Assembly: GCA_964628515.1 (NCBI GenBank)
Contig: CAZVNZ010000007.1
Span: forward strand, 1-64,000
DNA: 64,000 bases
Origin: CAZVNZ01 sp964628515
GTDB taxonomy: Bacteria > Bacillota > Clostridia > Christensenellales > Christensenellaceae
Direction: 5' to 3'
Under the pieces are notes generated by a model. That model made no database searches. It was not told the origin of the DNA and saw nothing but the letters and a program-made list of their open reading frames with translations. A program made the translations under genes and the position numbers. Positions 9,901 to 15,231 of this stretch are shown one piece after another; positions within the stretch are counted from its first letter, which is position 1; the number at the start of each line of letters is the position of its first letter.

Positions 9901-10301
9901 AATTCGGCACTTTTAACGGTAGTGGCACAAGAAAGGCGGTAATAGATGCCCCAAAAGAAAAATTCCTTGCCCTTTATTATAATGATGTTTTGGTAGCACC
10001 CACCGACTACACGGTTAAGGAGGGCAGTACGGCGGTAATACTAACAGAGAGCTACCTAAAAACCTTCGAGGCGGGCAATTACAACTTCCTTGCGGTATTT
10101 AGCGACGGCTACGCACATTTAAAGCTAACGGTACAGCTAAACGCACCCACCCCCTCATTTGTACCCACCCCCGAAAATGCCACGGCAAACACACAGCCTT
10201 CGCCAAAAACTTGGGACGGTACAAACCTCTACCTATGGATAGGGCTGTTGGCAGTAGCCTTGGTGGCACTTACATTTGGGGTAAAAAGGCTTAGAAATTA
10301 G
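3987..10301 (+). CDS. Giant GLUG-repeat cell-surface protein
   Basis: A 2104-residue secreted protein. ATG 3987 is preferred over GTG 3975 because GGAG sits six bases upstream. Residues 1-29 form a signal peptide (MKKGNK then a hydrophobic core). Residues ~40-108 are Cys/His-rich with repeated CGY/CTH motifs. After a divergent block (~138-253), four long tandem repeats follow (~255-692, 693-1044, 1045-1408, 1408-1750). Each opens with PYEI-type and KLTADID motifs, continues through FDGNGK and several GLUG-type VGGIVG...ENCY units, and closes with LSKQ...NKLP. Then come two InlB/Listeria-Bacteroides-type repeats (~1832-1963), an X2-like domain (~1967-2052), a Pro/Thr linker and one C-terminal membrane helix with Lys/Arg tail; there is no LPXTG. 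Likely an adhesin or matrix protein; the ligand is unknown. Confidence 0.8.
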   Translation: MKKGNKLTAIIIALTLIFTLSGVTAFAVEEAPLQSTQEFKDCHQSHDALCGLTPCTHNNHTSNDEEACGYTEGDEASCKHHHNENCGYGTPVQTAPCTHTCEECRVDASQSTEVADFSRGSLSLAEQAQATNVGIQTYGTITGVIGQSADFPFYITDKTQILELSALIKNRETYAGDNKYSTAHYLLLGDVDFGGTFTDSVGTTADPFTGFFNGGGYNLLNVDILNEDTTTYKGLFITNTEANITGLGVTAIKYFAGGIGSESSPYEIDTPSRLANLATLVNSEETHVKYGVKHYKLTADIDMTDYRYHNGGKGVAPIGQRYANKPSLAFLGNFDGNGKVVKNIFMSDGGADYLGLFGFADNCVIKNLGVISADINAKSYIGGLVGYGNNATIENCYTTGTLSATNGYVGGVIGSSVGCTIKNSYSNTQITALVSIAGGITGHASNTTIDGCYSLGNTNGTELVGGITGDMSNGSIQYCYATGIVTADKEKAGGLVGGSYKGEIKNNYYTGMVHITLGGYAGGIIGFADSTHTENCYAKATLYGNKNVGGIAGGIEGGTVQYCYATGSVEGRMGNYFGGIVGNINTGSVKNNIAFANKVDGNADKARIAGANLNGILGENYAWQGTTLGGSTTTSTEPASLNGADVMYTANTLSKQAETVFNSNIDWNFVPNKLPTLKNVGGVQFFEIPDYMGGNLFKGDGLTESTPYEIGTPLQLIKMAELIYTANANYGDKYYKLTADIDLSAYTAGSGFTLIGTSTRSFKGTFDGNGKKVTNLKIDNVYDDAIGLFGYTQGATIKNLGVEGATVKGNKNVGGIVGHAYGTNIKNSYYKGYVLASGDILGGICGASTDGTTIENSYFKGTVSGNISTFVGGITGNIAISGGVKNCYAEGTIIGSSSVGGIVGDINAIATTENCFFTGEISAVSDIGGIVGSTGNNGTIKNNIALGKKLSYTTSTTNRVVGKNTTSTLSNNYAYIGMKLNTNTIDSTDDTSTNGANLSYTSYVLSKQFAEVFGSDTAWEYTPNKLPILVGVGGGQTTDLPPYVTNSYFAGGDGLTEATAFEIATPRQLKNLSDLMLNDYETYNTKYYKLIADIDLAVYKDANNGTGFVPIGTSTNGFKGSFNGNGKEIFNLTINNGSQNLIGLFSYLDGAKIKNLGLKNCDITGNINTGGIAGYSTGASVIENSYVIGNISGNIYVGGISGTNYGGSQILSCYTTGKITGSSSNIGGIVGDNNGSSTVKNCYSLCDIDSLFSGSSIVGGIAGFCEISSLIENCYYTGNVSCGNAKVAGIVGYSDTNSAIKNCVAFGQNIYHLGTDSAARIDGSGYSVSRTNNYAFSGLKINGIALTSTDATSANGADLSYINNTLTKQFAEIFNNDSAWNYKLNELPTLKNAGGTQSNELPLYVSKKYFEGGEGTLSAPYEIATHQQLRNLAIVVNDVTTNLQYRDKHYKLTANIDLSPYTNLNNGEGWTPIGWYDDAIINATFTGSFDGNGKVISNLTINNSDDNMGLFGFANIGQNSIKNLGVVNCKITGGTKTGGLGGNISGNIENCYVTGSIKGVDDVGGLVGNIENSVVKNCYTAGTVWGVSNLGGIGGTSTNTQTQNCYSVVNVGGNGKIGGIYGHQTNNGNVATSYFSGNAIGVSEVGGIVGANDNNCQINNCLALGQSVFGTLNIGRIVGQKNQSTLASNYAYEGMEGGGSAYGKTNADGEGKTLSQLRNIEDEAWAGFKTNTAWVVQSYGYLPVLSGFTQPQPNRRLEDITKEMVEVAVHHNDAPYSNATLESKDLPVFYRYFVTGAEGKTLIEPGTYALKYGDKTITENIKITEQTTLNTYAVDFNTLGGSEVASQLLLKGECATMPPPPTKTGSTFMGWYTQEQGGEEFDFSTPITAHTTLYARWNINIYNVDFDVNGGIRTGGGELFQKVPYGQDATAPIVEYEGHMFAGWDKPFTNITENTSVTANWTVYKEYPVISQFGTFNGSGTRKAVIDAPKEKFLALYYNDVLVAPTDYTVKEGSTAVILTESYLKTFEAGNYNFLAVFSDGYAHLKLTVQLNAPTPSFVPTPENATANTQPSPKTWDGTNLYLWIGLLAVALVALTFGVKRLRN

Positions 10302-10325
10302 GAACATTTCATCATCACACAAAAA

Positions 10326-10365
10326 AACCATCTGCGTGTATATTTGCAGATGGTTTTGTTTTTTT
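10326..10365. terminator. Bidirectional intrinsic terminator
   Basis: Perfect 10-bp stem (10326-10335 with 10346-10355) and 10-base loop. A T tract follows on the plus strand, and the A run before it gives a T tract on the minus strand. It serves the convergent surface-protein and DUF3048 genes. Confidence 0.85.
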
Positions 10366-10394
10366 ATGGTGATGACGGCACACGTCCTACTTAT

Positions 10395-11543
10395 TTATGC
10401 GTTTACCGTGTCTTTTTTGCCGTCTTTGTAGGTTACTTCCACCGTTTTATCGTTGGGGTGCATTGCAATCCAGGTGTTGCCGGGTGCTAAGGTTACTTCG
10501 TCGCCGTTTTCTAACAAGTAGGTTGTTTTTTCGGCGGCGGAGGCTCTTTGCCATGTGCCTTTTAGGTGCTTGCCGTTAATTATAAATGCGGCAGGACCTT
10601 GCCCAAATACATCTACCTTTCTGCGTGGTGCGTCGTTTGGCATATTGCCCACACCCACAAATTGGATTATTAGGTTTTGTACCTCTATTGGCTTGCCTGT
10701 TTCGCCGTCTGTAAACTCTTTACCGCTCATGTAGCGGATTAGCTTGTTTTTGGCTTCGTCATATTTATACTCTACAAAGCCTAATTTAGATAAAAATTGT
10801 AGCTGTACCGTGTCTACCGCAGGTGCGTCCGCATAGCTTTCAAGTGGGTAGTACTTAAAGGGTGCTCTTGGGGTAGGCTCGTATTTAAAGGTTTTGGATG
10901 CGTCTATTACATCTACCGCCGCATAGTTGGATATGGATTGTCCGCTTCTTAAAGCGTAAAATTTATCGGCGGCAACAGCACCTTTGCCGGCACCGTTTAT
11001 ACGTTGTTTAATACGTTTGTTGCTTTCTCCCCAAATATCGCTCTCCGGGTTGTTGGTTTTGTCGGGGCCTCCCATATGAATGTAGAGTGCGTCCCACTCG
11101 GATACTATATTTTGATGATAATATCTTGAAGAACGTACAGGCCCTACCGTTAGTTTGTCCGGTGCGCCATCAGAATACAGCACATCGTTATATAATGCGG
11201 AAAGACGTGTTGCGGTGTCCTCGATTAAAGTTTCGTACACAATGTCTGCCACTTGAATATTTACTTGTGGACGGCCGCCACTCTCGTTGTCTATTTGTAC
11301 CCAAACAGGCTTGTAGGTTGTGGTTGTGTTTTCAAGCCCTGTGGTGGGGGAGATATTCTCGGGTGCAGGCTCGGGGGTTTGCTCGGGGGCTTGCTCTTCT
11401 TGTGTGGGTTGCGCCGGAGTATCCTCTTCGTCTCCGAATGTTGTTGCAACAGGCTCTGCCGGTTTTTCTTCCGGTTTTGCGCAGGATGCAAAAATGCTTA
11501 CTGCCATAACTACCGCTAATGCGATTAACAAAATCTTTTTCAT
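10395..11543 (-). CDS. DUF3048 (YerB-like) lipoprotein
   Basis: This 382-residue protein starts with a lipoprotein signal peptide whose lipobox ends FASC (Cys21), followed by a Glu/Pro/Thr-rich spacer. The rest matches the DUF3048/YerB family: a segment beginning SPTTGLEN, then PVWVQIDNE, RPQVNIQVADIVYE and the GPVRSSR motif. It should sit on the outer face of the membrane. YerB-like proteins are widespread in Firmicutes with no firmly known function. The start has an AGGAGAAGG ribosome binding site. It is monocistronic and divergent from the thioesterase gene. Confidence 0.85.
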   Translation of the reverse strand: MKKILLIALAVVMAVSIFASCAKPEEKPAEPVATTFGDEEDTPAQPTQEEQAPEQTPEPAPENISPTTGLENTTTTYKPVWVQIDNESGGRPQVNIQVADIVYETLIEDTATRLSALYNDVLYSDGAPDKLTVGPVRSSRYYHQNIVSEWDALYIHMGGPDKTNNPESDIWGESNKRIKQRINGAGKGAVAADKFYALRSGQSISNYAAVDVIDASKTFKYEPTPRAPFKYYPLESYADAPAVDTVQLQFLSKLGFVEYKYDEAKNKLIRYMSGKEFTDGETGKPIEVQNLIIQFVGVGNMPNDAPRRKVDVFGQGPAAFIINGKHLKGTWQRASAAEKTTYLLENGDEVTLAPGNTWIAMHPNDKTVEVTYKDGKKDTVNA

Positions 11544-11595
11544 AATATTATCCTTCTCCTAAATTTAGCTTGATTGTTGCTATAAACAAGTTAAG

Positions 11596-11624
11596 ATTAT
11601 ATCACAAATAAACGAAAAAACCAA
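11596..11624 (-). promoter_or_regulatory. Putative promoter of the DUF3048 gene
   Basis: Minus strand: TTGGTT (11619-11624), 17 bases, TATAAT (11596-11601) with an extended -10 TG. Confidence 0.5.
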
Positions 11625-11649
11625 CATTTTTAATAGAAATTTAATATTA

Positions 11650-11678
11650 TAGACATATTTTATATTTTACAGTATAAT
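11650..11678 (+). promoter_or_regulatory. Putative promoter of the thioesterase gene
   Basis: TAGACA (11650-11655), 17 bases, TATAAT (11673-11678), in the divergent gap; the transcript would start about 40 bases before the ATG. Confidence 0.5.
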
Positions 11679-11723
11679 TTAAACTGATTTGTAATATAAA
11701 TTGTTATGGTAAGAGGTGCATAT

Positions 11724-12119
11724 ATGGATACTTTAGAAAAGGTTAAAGGGTTTTTTGCAAAAGATATTTATGCCACAAACACCACAGGCATAGAAATTAT
11801 TACGGCTAAGGAAAACTACGCAAAGTGTATGTTTGAAATAAAGCCCCATCATCTTAATGCAGGCGGAGGGGTAATGGGGGGTGCGCTTTATACCATAGCG
11901 GATTTTACCTTTGCCATAGGGGCTAACTTTAATAAGCCCACCACCCTATCTTTAAACGGCAACATCAACTATTTAAACAAAGCAAAAGGCAAAATTATTT
12001 ATGCGGAGGCTAAATGTATAAAAGACGGCAAAAGCACCTGCGTTTTTGAGGTGGAGGTGTATGACGACCTTGGCACTAAGGTTGCTTTTGTGAGTTTTAC
12101 CGGAATTCGTGTGGGGTAG
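11724..12119 (+). CDS. PaaI-type hotdog-fold thioesterase
   Basis: A 131-residue single-domain hotdog protein. The signature HHLNAGGGVMGGALYTIAD corresponds to the PaaI/YbgC-like active-site region (HxNxxGxxHGGxxxxLAD in the family), followed by the usual beta strands. It likely hydrolyses an acyl- or phenylacetyl-type CoA thioester in the cytoplasm; the substrate cannot be told from sequence. ATG 11724 is preferred over 11706 because AGAGGTG precedes it. The catalytic-loop His of many relatives is Met here (GGVMGG), so specificity or activity may differ. Confidence 0.75.
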   Translation: MDTLEKVKGFFAKDIYATNTTGIEIITAKENYAKCMFEIKPHHLNAGGGVMGGALYTIADFTFAIGANFNKPTTLSLNGNINYLNKAKGKIIYAEAKCIKDGKSTCVFEVEVYDDLGTKVAFVSFTGIRVG

Positions 12120-12137
12120 GGTTAACGTAATATATAA

Positions 12138-12163
12138 ACCAATAAACATAAACCAATAAACAT
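12138..12163 (+). repeat. Short tandem repeat before the glycosyltransferase promoter
   Basis: AACCAATAAACAT occurs twice in a row, ending at the -35 box of the downstream promoter. It could be a pair of regulator half-sites or simple slippage. Confidence 0.4.
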
Positions 12164-12192
12164 TTGACAAACCGCCCAACACCAATTATATT
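12164..12192 (+). promoter_or_regulatory. Strong promoter predicted to give a leaderless mRNA
   Basis: Consensus TTGACA (12164-12169), 17 bases, TATATT (12187-12192). Only seven bases separate the -10 box from ATG 12200, so transcription should begin at or next to the start codon. No Shine-Dalgarno sequence is present. Confidence 0.6.
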
Positions 12193-12199
12193 TATTTAT

Positions 12200-13432
12200 A
12201 TGAGTAGAATATTAGTAGTGTGCCAACATTATTGGCCGGAAACTTTCAGAATTACGGATATTTGCGAAGGACTTGCGGAAAACGGCCACGAGGTGGACGT
12301 ACTTTGCGGTATTCCAAACTACCCCAAAGGCAAGTTTTTTGAGGGGTACTCCTACACCAAAAACAGAAAACAGGTGCATAAGGGTGTAAATATCCGCAGA
12401 GCCTTTGAGATTCCTCGAGGGACAAACACTAACTTTAGAATTTTTATTAACTTTATTTCCTTTCCATTAGGAGAGGTGGGGCATTTTTTCAGATTGCTGT
12501 TTTCCAAAAAAAAATACGATAAAATTTTAATATATCAGCTATCCCCCGTATTTATGGCAACCATGCCCTTAATTTTGGGCAAGGTTAAAAAAATCCCCTC
12601 TTTTGTGTATATTTGTGATTTTTGGCCACACAGCCTACTTTCCATAATACACATTAAAAACAAACTGCTTATAAAATGGGTAACGGCGTTTTCCTATTGG
12701 CACTACAAAAAAGCGGACGGCTTAATTGGGGGGTTTGAGGGCATTGCCACACGACTAAACACCCTTGTGGGCATACCCAAAGAAAAAATTGTGTACATAC
12801 CCCAAGTTTGCGAAAAAATTTACGAGGAGCGTATTTACGACGAAGAGCTCCACAAAAGGTTTGAGGGTACTTTTAACATAGTGTTTGCAGGGGCTATAAA
12901 TCCGGCGCAGTCCTTTGATACGGTGGTAAAAGCGGCGCAAATTGTAAAGGAAAGCGGTATTACAAATATTTGCTATATTATTTTGGGTGAGGGTATGAGC
13001 AAAGGGTGGCTAATGGAAGAAACTGCTCGGCTTGGCTTGAACTTCGTGTTTGAGGGGCTAAAGCCTGTGGAGGAAGTGCCCAAATACCAAACCCTTGCGG
13101 ATGCCATGCTGGTTGCCCTTTCTAAGAGTGATTTATTCGAGTACGGCATACCCGTTAAGGTGCAAAGTTATATGGCGGCAGGCAAGCCCATAATTTCTGC
13201 CATGAACGGTGCAGGCAAAGAGCTTATAAACTCGGTGGGTTGCGGTATAAGTTGCGACTCGGGAGAGCACACGGCACTTGCGGAGATAATTATAAAGTTT
13301 TACAATATGCCAAAAGAGGAGCGAGAAAAAATAGGGCAAAAGGGCAGAGACTACCATTTTGCCAATTTTGAGCGTAACGCAAACTTAAAAAAGTTAATGC
13401 AGTTTATGGATATTTATGGTGATGTTAATTAG
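12200..13432 (+). CDS. Family 4 glycosyltransferase (WcaI/WbuB-like)
   Basis: A 410-residue GT-B glycosyltransferase. The N-terminal domain opens MSRILVVCQHYWPE and carries the GIPNYPKGKFFEGY segment characteristic of WcaI/WbuB-type family 4 enzymes. The C-terminal Rossmann domain has NIVFAGAINPAQSFDTV, VPKYQTLADAMLV and a GIPVKVQSYMAAGKPII sugar-nucleotide region. It probably adds a sugar to a surface glycan. No other glycan genes flank it. The longer frame from TTG 12164 is rejected because that TTG is the -35 box. The last codons contain the recurring word TATGGTGATG. Confidence 0.8.
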   Translation: MSRILVVCQHYWPETFRITDICEGLAENGHEVDVLCGIPNYPKGKFFEGYSYTKNRKQVHKGVNIRRAFEIPRGTNTNFRIFINFISFPLGEVGHFFRLLFSKKKYDKILIYQLSPVFMATMPLILGKVKKIPSFVYICDFWPHSLLSIIHIKNKLLIKWVTAFSYWHYKKADGLIGGFEGIATRLNTLVGIPKEKIVYIPQVCEKIYEERIYDEELHKRFEGTFNIVFAGAINPAQSFDTVVKAAQIVKESGITNICYIILGEGMSKGWLMEETARLGLNFVFEGLKPVEEVPKYQTLADAMLVALSKSDLFEYGIPVKVQSYMAAGKPIISAMNGAGKELINSVGCGISCDSGEHTALAEIIIKFYNMPKEEREKIGQKGRDYHFANFERNANLKKLMQFMDIYGDVN

Positions 13433-13447
13433 GCAAGCAATACCCAT

Positions 13448-14554
13448 TTAAAACTCGGGTATATAAATCCTCTCTCCGTCTTTTAGGCAGGAAGTGTGTC
13501 CGCAAATGCCCGTAGCGGTAATATTTGCGCTTACACTTGCGTCTATTTTGCTGTCTCTCCCCTCTGCAATGGCCGTTAAAAACTCGTGTACCAAATGAGG
13601 ATGAGAGCCCCCGTGCCCGGCACCTTGTATAAAAGAAACATGGTTTTTATCCGCTATTTGCTCCCTTTTTGTATATTGAGCAATTTCTTTTGGCAGTTGC
13701 TCTACCGCATCGGGTACGCAAATGCGTTTTGCGTTTTCCTTACCCTCAAATATGCACATGCCCTCGTTTTCTATTTGCTCCCACTCTAAAGACAGCTTGT
13801 CGCCGTAAAAATCAAAGCTTTCTCTGTATTGGCGCACCGTTTCGTATAGGGAGCGTGTGGCTTCTGCGCAAATATCCGAGTTTTTCCGCTTAATTGTAAC
13901 CGTCTCCACCGCAAAAGGACTTCCGTATTTTGCACTAAGCTCTTTACTAAGCGTGCCCGAGCCATGCCCCACCACGTACTGTGCAGGAGTGCCGTCTATT
14001 AAAAGCAAGGGGGAAATTGCGTGCGTGCCGTACCACATAGGCGGAAAGCCAAGCCAATACTCCGGCCAACCCTCAAGCCCCATATCTTGCATATGAGAGC
14101 CCCTTAAAAACCGCAAGTTTCCCATTTTACCGCTGTTGTATAAGTTTTTGGCATATAAAAACTCCCTTGTGTAAACGGCGGTTTCCATCATCATGTATAC
14201 CTTGCCTGTTTTGTTTTTTAAATCCACCAATATTTTAAGTTCTTCCAAAGTTGTTGCCATAGGCACGGTGCAAGCGGTGTGCTTGTTTGCCTCAAGAGCG
14301 GCTTTAGATTGGCTAAAATGCTCAAAAATTGGGGTTATTATATGTATTGCATCTAAATCTTTGTTGTTTAGCATATCTTCGTAATTTGTGTAAATAAGCT
14401 CCTCGGATATGTTAAACTCTTTGCCCGTTTCCTGTGCCGTTTTAGGATTGCGTGTGCAAATTGCCACCTTATCTACCAAAGGGTGATGCTTATATATGCC
14501 TATAAACTCCCTGCCAAAACCAAGCCCTACTATACCCACATTTATTTTTTTCAT
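13448..14554 (-). CDS. Gfo/Idh/MocA family oxidoreductase
   Basis: A 368-residue NAD(P)-dependent oxidoreductase. The Rossmann motif is GLGFGREFIG (residues ~10-19). The usual E-K-P motif before the substrate domain is replaced by CTVPMATT, so the normal catalytic Lys is missing at that place. The C-terminal half has the alpha/beta fold with GHGSGT and a GHGGSHPHLVHEF segment suited to substrate or metal contact. Relatives act on sugars, inositols or glycosides. A GAGGTAGC ribosome binding site precedes ATG. It is convergent with the glycosyltransferase gene and alone in its transcription unit. Confidence 0.75.
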   Translation of the reverse strand: MKKINVGIVGLGFGREFIGIYKHHPLVDKVAICTRNPKTAQETGKEFNISEELIYTNYEDMLNNKDLDAIHIITPIFEHFSQSKAALEANKHTACTVPMATTLEELKILVDLKNKTGKVYMMMETAVYTREFLYAKNLYNSGKMGNLRFLRGSHMQDMGLEGWPEYWLGFPPMWYGTHAISPLLLIDGTPAQYVVGHGSGTLSKELSAKYGSPFAVETVTIKRKNSDICAEATRSLYETVRQYRESFDFYGDKLSLEWEQIENEGMCIFEGKENAKRICVPDAVEQLPKEIAQYTKREQIADKNHVSFIQGAGHGGSHPHLVHEFLTAIAEGRDSKIDASVSANITATGICGHTSCLKDGERIYIPEF

Positions 14555-14593
14555 AAAAGCTACCTCGCAATTTTTATAAATACTAATACGTAT

Positions 14594-14622
14594 ATAATAT
14601 CATATTATGTAGGTTTGTTAAA
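14594..14622 (-). promoter_or_regulatory. Putative promoter of the Gfo/Idh gene
   Basis: Minus strand: TTTAAC (14617-14622), 17 bases, TATTAT (14594-14599) with an extended -10 TGA. Confidence 0.45.
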
Positions 14623-14646
14623 CAAAAAAAAATTTTAAAAAAACTG

Positions 14647-14675
14647 TTGACAAAATAATAATTGCCATCTACAAT
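14647..14675 (+). promoter_or_regulatory. Promoter of the ArsR/metal-ATPase operon
   Basis: Consensus TTGACA (14647-14652), 17 bases, TACAAT (14670-14675). Start near 14682, inside the operator described next. Confidence 0.65.
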
Positions 14676-14679
14676 ATTA

Positions 14680-14701
14680 CATATGAACAATCAATCATAT
14701 G
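14680..14701. promoter_or_regulatory. Putative ArsR-family operator
   Basis: Perfect 7-bp inverted repeat CATATGA / TCATATG with an 8-base spacer, placed on the predicted transcription start. Size and position fit metal-released autorepression by the ArsR/CadC-type protein encoded next. Confidence 0.55.
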
Positions 14702-14858
14702 AGCGAGTATAGTAGCAAGTGTGCTAAAGGAGTGCCACGAGTAGTTGCAACAAGGTTGGAGGGCTAACCAAACCCCCATAGGCTACACCCACAACCACGA
14801 ATATGGGCAATCTGCCCTGTGCTACTGCATCATCATCACAATAAATAAGGAGTGCAAA
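14702..14858 (+). other. Long 5' leader of the metal-efflux operon
   Basis: About 175 bases separate the predicted start from the ArsR ATG. The leader contains one CATCATCATCACAATAAA motif (14828-14845) just before the ribosome binding site. The arsR frame stays open back to TTG 14745, but that extension has no ribosome binding site and is His/Asn-rich, so I treat it as leader. Confidence 0.4.
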
Positions 14859-15221
14859 ATGAAAGAGCAAAAACCCATACCCGCATGCGAGCTGTTGTGC
14901 GTACACGAGGATATTGTAAAACAGGTAAACGAAAAGATGTTAGAGGATGAAATTTTATACGATTTAGCCGAGCTGTACAAGGTTTTTGGGGATACCACCC
15001 GAATTAAAATTCTCTATGTGCTTTTTGAGTCCGAAATGTGTGTGTGCGATATTGCATCCATACTAAATATGAGCCAATCGGCAATTTCTCATCAACTAAG
15101 GGTGCTTAAAGTAAACAGACTGGTTAAGTTTAGACGGGAGGGCAAGGTGGTGTTTTACTCTCTTGCGGATAACCATATAAAATCTATACTCAATCAAGGC
15201 TTAGAGCATATAGCGGAATAA
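14859..15221 (+). CDS. ArsR/SmtB-family metal-responsive repressor (CadC-like)
   Basis: A 120-residue winged-helix repressor. Metal-binding Cys residues lie near the N-terminus (ACELLCVHED) and in the alpha-3 box EMCVCDIA, which is the CadC/SmtB ELCVCDL motif. The recognition helix is MSQSAISHQLRVLK. With N-terminal and alpha-3 Cys ligands it should sense soft metals (Cd, Pb, Zn). ATG 14859 has AAGGAG at good spacing. It is co-transcribed with the P-type ATPase 11 bases downstream and should repress from the inverted repeat at 14680-14701. Confidence 0.88.
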   Translation: MKEQKPIPACELLCVHEDIVKQVNEKMLEDEILYDLAELYKVFGDTTRIKILYVLFESEMCVCDIASILNMSQSAISHQLRVLKVNRLVKFRREGKVVFYSLADNHIKSILNQGLEHIAE

Positions 15222-15231
15222 GGAGGCTACC

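Noticed and set aside
8754..9902. Antisense open frames within the surface-protein gene
   Set aside because: They are long only because of the repeat-rich codon pattern of the sense gene and have no ribosome binding sites or family motifs.
12164..12199. N-terminal extension of the glycosyltransferase starting at TTG 12164
   Set aside because: The TTG is the -35 box of the promoter, and the family N-terminus starts at MSRILVV (12200).
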